64,000 nt of DNA from Arachnopeziza araneosa (taxonomy: Eukaryota > Ascomycota > Leotiomycetes > Helotiales > Arachnopezizaceae). The notes under the pieces were generated by a model. That model was given only the letters and a program-made list of their open reading frames with translations, was not told the DNA's origin and ran no database searches. A program made the translations under genes and the position numbers. Every line of letters starts with the position of its first letter. Position 1 is the first letter of the stretch. Location of the stretch: assembly GCA_003988855.1 (NCBI GenBank), contig QYAI01000028.1:1-64000 (forward strand), written 5' to 3'. This document shows, one piece after another, positions 57,871 to 64,000 of the stretch.

Positions 57871-60527
57871 ATGGCAGCCGCGCCGTTCACAGCAGTGGGC
57901 ACAGCCTCTGCACTCCTTGCGTTGAGCAAAACAGCTTGGAGGCTGGGAATCTCCTTCACAAATCTTGATCGAGATTCCAAGGTTGTCGATATCACGGCTA
58001 GAGATTTAGCAGGGGAGGTCAAATCGCTAAGCAACGAATGCGACCTTGTGTATGCTGAGTTAGAAGGAGTGATAAGCAAGAGTGAGACAGGATCACCTCC
58101 GCCTCATTCTGTTGACGATAGGATTTGGAACTGTCTTCAAGTAGAGGTGGGAGAAACTAGTCAAACACTGCAAGAGCTAGAGCATTATGTCAAAACCATT
58201 AGAGCGGAAGAGTCCAATTTCATCAGCCAGTCTCAACGACAGAGGAAGCTGGACCAAAGCAAAATCCAGATTACAATTTTCAGAACGAAAATCTGCAGAC
58301 GCACCGAAAACTTGCGGAATACGTTACTGGTGATCAATACGTGAGCCATGCATATGTTTGACGTTTAGACACAGCTGACAGCATCTGCAGTGTACTTGCG
58401 CATATTGCGCCTGGTCGAGCGGACCAGAAACTTGTCAAAGAATTGAACAGGCTGCAAGATATGGTTGAGAAGGTGCAGAGATCCTCGGAAGCCGATCCAC
58501 AGTTGAGGCTTTCTCATACTGAGACTACTCTGATGCAATGTGCGCGTGAAGTTATTGTGAAGGGTACGACCATGTACGAGGAGAGTGTAGCCGTGGATTC
58601 CGCTGCTAGAGGGGATCAACGAGCAACGAACAGTATCATCCCCGTTGCGAATTGGGTCAATATTCTTGAGTCTTTGCGCCAGGACCAGCGACGCTCGAAT
58701 CTTTCAGAAACAGCGACCAACGTTCCTTCCATATCGTCTCAGGACAAAACACACACCATCGTGAGGAGCGCAACCTCTGCGGGACATGTTCGCCAGAAGT
58801 ATGAAGCTGTTATGACATCGGAAGACGACTCCGAAGATGATCTGGGCATAGATCTTGCCAAAGCAGCACTAGAAACAGGCACCAAATCTTTTGAAACTCA
58901 AGAATGGGAGGAGGCCAACTCTCTTCTCCATGAAGCCCTAGGACTCCTGCAGCAACTTTCGAAGCAACAACGAGCATTCTGTGATATCTTTGGTCTGCAA
59001 TACAAACTTGCTGTTTGTGCATATTACACTCAAGAGCCTGCAGAGGCGAAAGAGGCTCTGATGAGCCTGGCCCAACAGTTAGCGAACTCCGATGAGCAAC
59101 GAGGGTACCTTTACGATGCGGCACACTTGCTATCCCTTCTATATATCCGCATGGGCCAGGTCGAACGTGCAAAATCTGAGTGCGAGAAAGTTTTACAGGG
59201 GCGAAGGCGGTTGCTAGGCAAGCGGAGTGAAGCATCGCTAGAGTCAACGGCGCTCATGGCACACATATATGTCCTGCTCAATAATCGCCCTCGGGCTAAA
59301 TCATACATTGCTATGATACCAGAGGACTGTAGGGACTCCGTCGTCAAAATCGTGGAAGAGTCACTAGGAATGAAAGTTGAGCAGCTTGATTCTCCATCAC
59401 TGCAAAATCGGTCGATCTTCGGAGACTCCGATACGGCAGCAGAGCGCGTTCAGAGTAGGCTTTCTACATCATCTTTCACGCCATCCATGGAAAACCGTTC
59501 TTATGGTCCTGTATCCACGAGGATTCCTCAGTCGCCAACTGCTAGCCTTCGTCAATCACACCTACGCATCTCGTCAAATATAGCGGCTTCAGAGGATCTA
59601 GACTCCTTTACGACAAAACCTCTTTCATCAGCAGAGGAAACGACTCAGTCGAGAACTGAGGAGAAGGAGAAAGTGAATGAAAACTATTCCTCGCCGCCAA
59701 AAGAGCCAGCTGTCGCCGCTCTGCCATTGAGGGAGCCTCTACAGGCAGAGAAAGCACTCGAAAATCCAACTCTTTCTCGAGAGGAGATTCTAAACCGGAT
59801 CGGATGTCAGCCTAAAGATAAAATTGAAGAAGCAGTCTGCGAAGGCAACTATTCGGTTTTTGCTCTTCTTATGAACAAGAAAAAGGACTCTTGGCGGTCA
59901 AAACTGCGAAAACGTGTCCGTCCAGAACGTGTCACGGCGCTGCACTTTGCCGCCCTCTTCGGTGAAATCGATATGGCGAGGACCCTCTTAAGTTCAAGTT
60001 TTAATATCAACGAAATCCCATTTGGATATTCAACGAGCCTCACGCCTTTGAAATTTGCCATTGGCGCTCGGAAAGTGGACATGGTCGAGTTCCTGATCGC
60101 AAATGGGGCTAAGCCAATTGAACCTGATACATGGTCAAATTTAGCTGGGCAGTTGATGAACCGCTCATGGTTGATGAAGACCATGTCGGAGTCCGAGAAA
60201 GATCTAGTCCCAAGTCAGATAGTTGGGATTTTTGGAATCTTGCTTAATCAAGGGTGGAACGTGAATGTGCCGTTCGAGACTTCCGGGAAAACGGTCCTTC
60301 ATCAGGCTGTCACGTTCTGGACGGGCTCATATATGTGGGATTTAAAACTACGTGCTGCTGTCACTGCATTCCTATGCGATCAAGGTGCCAGTCCTTTCCA
60401 AAGAAATACGGAAGGCAAGACGGCCTATGACATGGCTTCGACTTCCGGGCATCAAGACCTCTTGATGGTTCTCGACCGAGCTACAAGAAAACATGAACAA
60501 ACAGAGCCAGCTGAGCTTCCTACTTAG
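57871..60527 (+). CDS. STAND-type N-terminal domain + TPR + ankyrin repeat protein
   Basis: 868 aa from exons 57871-58340 and 58391-60527 (50-nt GTGAGC...CAG intron). Residues 1-190 look like the helical N-terminal domain of fungal STAND proteins (helo-like/Fungal_N): GTASALLALSKTAWRLGISF, then ARDLAGEVKSLSNECDLVYA. A middle TPR-like part follows (AALETGTKSFETQEWEEANS, LYDAAHLLSLLYIRMGQVER). A Ser/Pro-rich linker leads to ankyrin-like repeats (VTALHFAALFGEIDMARTLL, LTPLKFAIGARKVDMVEFLI, KTVLHQAVTFW, KTAYDMASTSGHQDLL). No P-loop NTPase is present. It could be an adaptor or reduced NLR partner; function is not shown. Confidence 0.8.
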
Positions 60528-61014
60528 CTCAGTACTATACTTGAATATTATAATGGCAATAATGATCAAATAGACCTCCCAGGAGTGTCTCGATCCGATT
60601 ACTCGGCTCTGGTCAAGACTGGTGGGAACTCAATGCAGCGCATCTGAAGAGTCTTTCCATGCCAAGATTTTGTCCCAGTATAAGAAGTCGCGTATTGTCG
60701 TTCCGAACAAGTCTATATACGCGATGAGTGGCTTTTGGAGGGTGGGTAAAGAAAAGAAATTCAAGCGAAAATGAGCCGGTGAGAGATGGGAGGTCTCAGC
60801 AGACAGCCAAGCAGCACGCAACGATCTCGGACAAGGCCCTAGATCTGCTTGGAACTCTGCTGGTGGTATGGGGAAATTCCCGGCGTTTCTGGAAAAGATC
60901 ACCGCTTCAGATTTCTATCTGGCTATATTATCTCGCCCCTAACTTTCCCCAACATTATAACAAACACCAGCCAAGGAAACCACATGTATACAAGCATATG
61001 CTGATCTCAATACA
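60528..61014. terminator. Shared 3' region of convergent genes
   Basis: 487 bp between the ankyrin gene and the dioxygenase gene stop codons. No gene was recognised; a plus-strand frame (60728-61423) is antisense to the dioxygenase. Confidence 0.4.
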
Positions 61015-61899
61015 TCATGATTCCGGCCCAAAGAATGTCCTCGGCCAAATATTCATAGCAGTTTTGGCTCCCTTCCCTACTGGTAATCCTGCATGCACCA
61101 CTCTCGTATCTCCCGTCCCGTCAGGCAAGAGGTTGAGCCAGAACAATGCGTTTCCAGGCACGGGACGAAACGCCAACCCACCACCTTCATGCTCACGCCA
61201 TACTATTTGCTTTTCTTCTAGCGACTTGTCAGGAGGCAACTGCCGCCACTGCTTCCATATTGGTTTAATCTTTGGAAACCACGTTTCGCCCTCGGTACAG
61301 TTGCTATCGAGTGTCACAAAGAAGGTCGCGATGCGGTTGTACATTCTCTTCCTCCCACTCTCTCCATCTTCGGGCAATATCCTCGGTTGTGGAAACCAAT
61401 CTGTATGCACGTCATACTTTTGACCCGATGTGTAATGCACCATTTGTGCGGGGCCAATTTCGTCCCGATCAGGGTCGAGCAATGTTCCCATGAAGTTCTT
61501 TGCACGTTCAAGGATGCATTCAACAGCGAGGTCATCGCTCGGTAGAGGAGCAGACCGAGATGTCCTCACAGAAGAGCCACCAATGTCGTTTCCGTGACCT
61601 TGTAAAGGAGAAGAGGTGAGGCCGTGGCTGCCAGATGCGATGATACGGGAGGCCTCGGGCATGGAAGTGAAGTTGTGGATGTAAACGACGAGCGGATCAA
61701 GAGATATTAGCTCGGTGGTGTAGCTCTGTGGTGCGCACGCCCAGGATCCAACCTGATTGGGCGATTGGCGCTGACGAAATTGAAGATTCTCGGGGAGTAT
61801 GATAGGTGCCAGGAACGCTACAATCGCGCCAGCAATAGAAGCACCAAACAGTTGCTTGTAGCTGTGTGTCTTTTTCCCTTGTCTTTTCTGTGACGGCAT
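61015..61899 (-). CDS. 2-oxoglutarate/Fe(II) dioxygenase, prolyl 4-hydroxylase type
   Basis: Single-exon gene of 294 aa. Residues about 18-36 form a membrane anchor (FGASIAGAIVAFLAPIIL) after a basic N-terminus, so it is probably a type II membrane protein facing the ER or Golgi lumen. The catalytic domain resembles prolyl 4-hydroxylase alpha-like enzymes: an ARIIASGSHGLTSSPLQ-like opening (here SRIIASGSHGLT), the HxD iron pair in YDVHTDWF, FFVTLDSNCTEGETWFP, GNALFWLNLLPDG, and the distal His and 2OG-binding Lys in VVHAGLPVGKGAKTAMNIW. All three iron ligands are present. Substrate unknown. Confidence 0.9.
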   Translation of the reverse strand: MPSQKRQGKKTHSYKQLFGASIAGAIVAFLAPIILPENLQFRQRQSPNQVGSWACAPQSYTTELISLDPLVVYIHNFTSMPEASRIIASGSHGLTSSPLQGHGNDIGGSSVRTSRSAPLPSDDLAVECILERAKNFMGTLLDPDRDEIGPAQMVHYTSGQKYDVHTDWFPQPRILPEDGESGRKRMYNRIATFFVTLDSNCTEGETWFPKIKPIWKQWRQLPPDKSLEEKQIVWREHEGGGLAFRPVPGNALFWLNLLPDGTGDTRVVHAGLPVGKGAKTAMNIWPRTFFGPES

Positions 61900-63296
61900 C
61901 TTTGACGTCTCGGATGAGAGCTCTGCCCAGAAGCTGCCGGAATTATCACTGAAGTTTTTCTTCTTTCTTACTTAGGTATATTCAATTCCAGTGGCGACCC
62001 ACGCAAGCCTAATTCCACAGTCGCGATTATAAACTTTGATGAACAGAGGTCGAAAGCCGTTCCCTGAACAAGAGAATAATTTACACAAACTAGATCAACG
62101 GTGTTACAGCTATAGAGAAGCCGCAATCACCCGGTGGTTAATGTCACATAATCGCCACGTAATTCTACCTGCACTCAAGTTTCAAGCTGTTATACCACTC
62201 TAGCTATCCTTTTCCCCTATCATTGATATGATACCGGAGATAAAAACACCCATTTCTAAAGTATCTCTACAATTTAGCTTGTTCAGACATACTTCCCTAC
62301 AAGAAGAGTATTTCTTAATTTCTTCATCCAGCTTCTACTTCAAAGTACTTTGCGATGGTTCCATACTTTAATAGGATAAATAAGACAGCGGGGAAGGTGC
62401 TCCGTAGATCTTATAGATGGTAGCGAGTTTGCATTTAGGCTTGCCAAGAGGCGAGGTGGATAAGGGGGCATCGCTTGGAAAATATGGCATTCAAAACACG
62501 TGATTAGTGAAGCATTTAATCGTGGATTTCATGACTGAATATAAAATTGAGATAAATAAGATTAATCTTATACTAGCGTATGTAAAGATAAGCGAAGGTA
62601 TTAGGGGAGATATATACATGTAAATAAGAAATAAGACGAAAAAGCTTAAGAAGGGATCTCGGATCATGTGAAGCCATATGTGTTTGACGGAATTTGGAAT
62701 TGACAAGAAATACCTGAACAATATATTATCTTAACTCCTCTCGCTGAAACTTAAATGATTTTCCGCACGGGAAGATAGACGAGAGTAGTTCCTACAGCAT
62801 TGTAGGTAGGGCACTTACTCCTACCAGACACGTGAACTGTGATATCGAAAGCCAATGAATGGTTCACTGAGCTGCCATACATACATTCCCGTTGAAGGAG
62901 ATGGCTGCTGGGCGTTACTATTGGCCGGACTGGTCAGTGAGATGGGTGGGAAGATTTGTTTCGGTTGTTTTGATTGTGTCCTGGTTGCTGAAGCCAACCT
63001 CTCCCTCAGTATCTGACGACAACTTTCTACGGGCATGCATTAGATATCAATAGAACGTTAAAAGAGAGTTATTAGTAGTATTATAGGACTCTTTGTAGTA
63101 AGAGAGACTATTCTGAACAAGAGTGACGAGTCTTTTAGATGGATGAGTTTCTTTTGGAGAAGAATGTTTGAATGTTGGAGTATCCACAAAGTCAAGCTCG
63201 CTTAGCCCCACCTTGAAGAGCAAACCAAGCAAACACACCTGAACAGAACACATCGAAATATACTATTATAAAATCACCCATGCTGAACCTCGACCA
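61900..63296. other. 1.4-kb AT-rich divergent intergenic region
   Basis: Between the dioxygenase and COG4 genes. Short AT-driven frames (62491-62721, 62821-63036, 63047-63253, all minus) show no motif. It contains CACGTG-like sites (about 62499 and 62830). No gene is supported. Confidence 0.4.
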
Positions 63297-64000
63297 ATGC
63301 CTCCCTCCGGCCTACCAAATGGCCATTCCTCTCTACCGCCTCTGGAGGGATCCGCCAGTACCTCCTCAACATACGAATCCTCCTCCCTAGCTTCCATCCG
63401 AGCCTCCCTTTCCGCCCTCCACTCCCGCGATGCAGCAATCACCTCCCGCCTACAAAGCCTCATTTCCTCGCAAGCAGATTTGTCCCGGGAGCTTGGACGA
63501 CTAGATCTCCTCCGCGCACATCTCGGAACTCAGGTCATACATACTAGAGATATCAGCAATGGTATGCTCGACTCAGCTGGGGGGACTGCTGCTCGCCTAT
63601 CCAGTAAGGTCAAAGAGCTTGACCTTGAAAAGAAGCGTGTGGAGGAAACTTTGGGGGTGGTAGAGCAAGTTGCTGAACTCAAAGCTTGTGTACAGGGAGT
63701 TGTGGGATCTATGGGCGCGCCGCAGGACTGGGAGACTGCTGCAGGTTACATTGCGCGAGCTTCGAAAATTCCCAATTACATTGTAGAGGGAAATTTTGCG
63801 ACGAGGATTGTACCAAGCGTCGAAGTTCCAGATGCGCCAGGCATTACAATTGAAAATGCAAAGGAAAGTCTCTGTGGGCTGTTTTTGAGAGAATTTGAGA
63901 AGGCTGCAGAGGAGGGGGATGGGAGTAAGGTGACAAGATTCTTCAAGCTTTTCCCATTGATTGGGAGAGAAGACACCGGTTTAGAAGTCTATGGAAGATA
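63297..64000 (+). CDS. COG4: COG4, conserved oligomeric Golgi complex subunit (5' part)
   Basis: Partial: the frame is open from the ATG at 63297 to the window edge (234 codons, no intron). COG4 belongs to lobe A of the COG tether, which captures vesicles for retrograde Golgi traffic. The N-terminal 50 residues are Ser-rich, followed by a coiled-coil (LSALHSRDAAITSRLQSLIS, VKELDLEKKRVEETLGVVEQ). Then come the family's strongly conserved blocks VAELKACVQGVVGSMGAPQD, WETAAGYIARASKIP, SLCGLFLREFEKAAEEGDG and VTRFFKLFPLIGRE. The full protein is usually 750-850 aa, so about 70 percent lies beyond the window. Confidence 0.93.
   Translation, partial: MPPSGLPNGHSSLPPLEGSASTSSTYESSSLASIRASLSALHSRDAAITSRLQSLISSQADLSRELGRLDLLRAHLGTQVIHTRDISNGMLDSAGGTAARLSSKVKELDLEKKRVEETLGVVEQVAELKACVQGVVGSMGAPQDWETAAGYIARASKIPNYIVEGNFATRIVPSVEVPDAPGITIENAKESLCGLFLREFEKAAEEGDGSKVTRFFKLFPLIGREDTGLEVYGR

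Noticed and set aside
58810..59247. 145-codon minus-strand frame
   Set aside because: Antisense shadow of the TPR/ankyrin gene.
60728..61423. 231-codon plus-strand frame
   Set aside because: Antisense shadow of the prolyl-hydroxylase-like gene for most of its length; no domain of its own.
1..64000. CRISPR array, prophage or bacterial operon
   Set aside because: No regularly spaced repeats or bacterial gene organisation; the introns and protein families are fungal.

Overview
The window looks like chromosomal DNA of a filamentous ascomycete (Pezizomycotina; a leotiomycete is a plausible guess, not shown). The evidence is short GT-AG introns (mostly 43-70 nt) with CTAAC/CTGAC-type branch sites, Zn2Cys6 and HET-domain genes, and ascomycete-type hexokinase, OST1, RMT2 and COG4 genes. 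Exon joins were worked out by hand, and the reading frame closes exactly for every multi-exon gene called intact. No rRNA, tRNA, CRISPR array or bacterial-style operon was seen.

Layout. 0.3-4.6 kb: an ABCC-type ABC transporter (-). 5.4-6.1 kb: a GDSL/SGNH hydrolase (+). 6.4-8.7 kb: a HET-domain protein (-). 8.7-11.8 kb: an eroded tract with a relic of an NRPS-like adenylation domain and a broken tyrosinase. 12.0-13.3 kb: a 7-TM rhodopsin/PTH11-like membrane protein (-). 14.9-18.5 kb: a glutathione S-transferase divergent from a Zn2Cys6 regulator, followed by an NAD(P)-binding NmrA-like protein. 18.9-26 kb: gene-poor, with an M20 peptidase relic, a small secreted six-cysteine protein, a 645-aa membrane protein and one possible 128-aa gene.

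26.7-32.6 kb is a housekeeping block: OST1 (-) and hexokinase (+) share a 291-bp divergent promoter, and RMT2 (-) is convergent with hexokinase. 32.9-38.1 kb: a second ABCC transporter (+) with 14 exons. 38.6-38.9 kb: a MITE-like element. 40.1-40.6 kb: a lipocalin-like protein.

42.7-60.5 kb is the most interesting part. It is rich in allorecognition/NLR-type genes: a decayed alpha/beta-hydrolase-WD40 gene that has apparently lost its NACHT core, a Tc1/mariner transposase fragment, an intact 2,088-codon SesA-NACHT protein with a long unrecognised C-terminus, a divergent AAA+ ATPase, an UNC93-like transporter, and a helo-like/TPR/ankyrin protein without an NTPase. With the HET gene at 6-9 kb, the window holds several fungal self/non-self recognition architectures in intact, degraded and reduced form. 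The window ends with a 2OG-Fe(II) dioxygenase (-) and the 5' part of COG4 (+), cut by the window edge.
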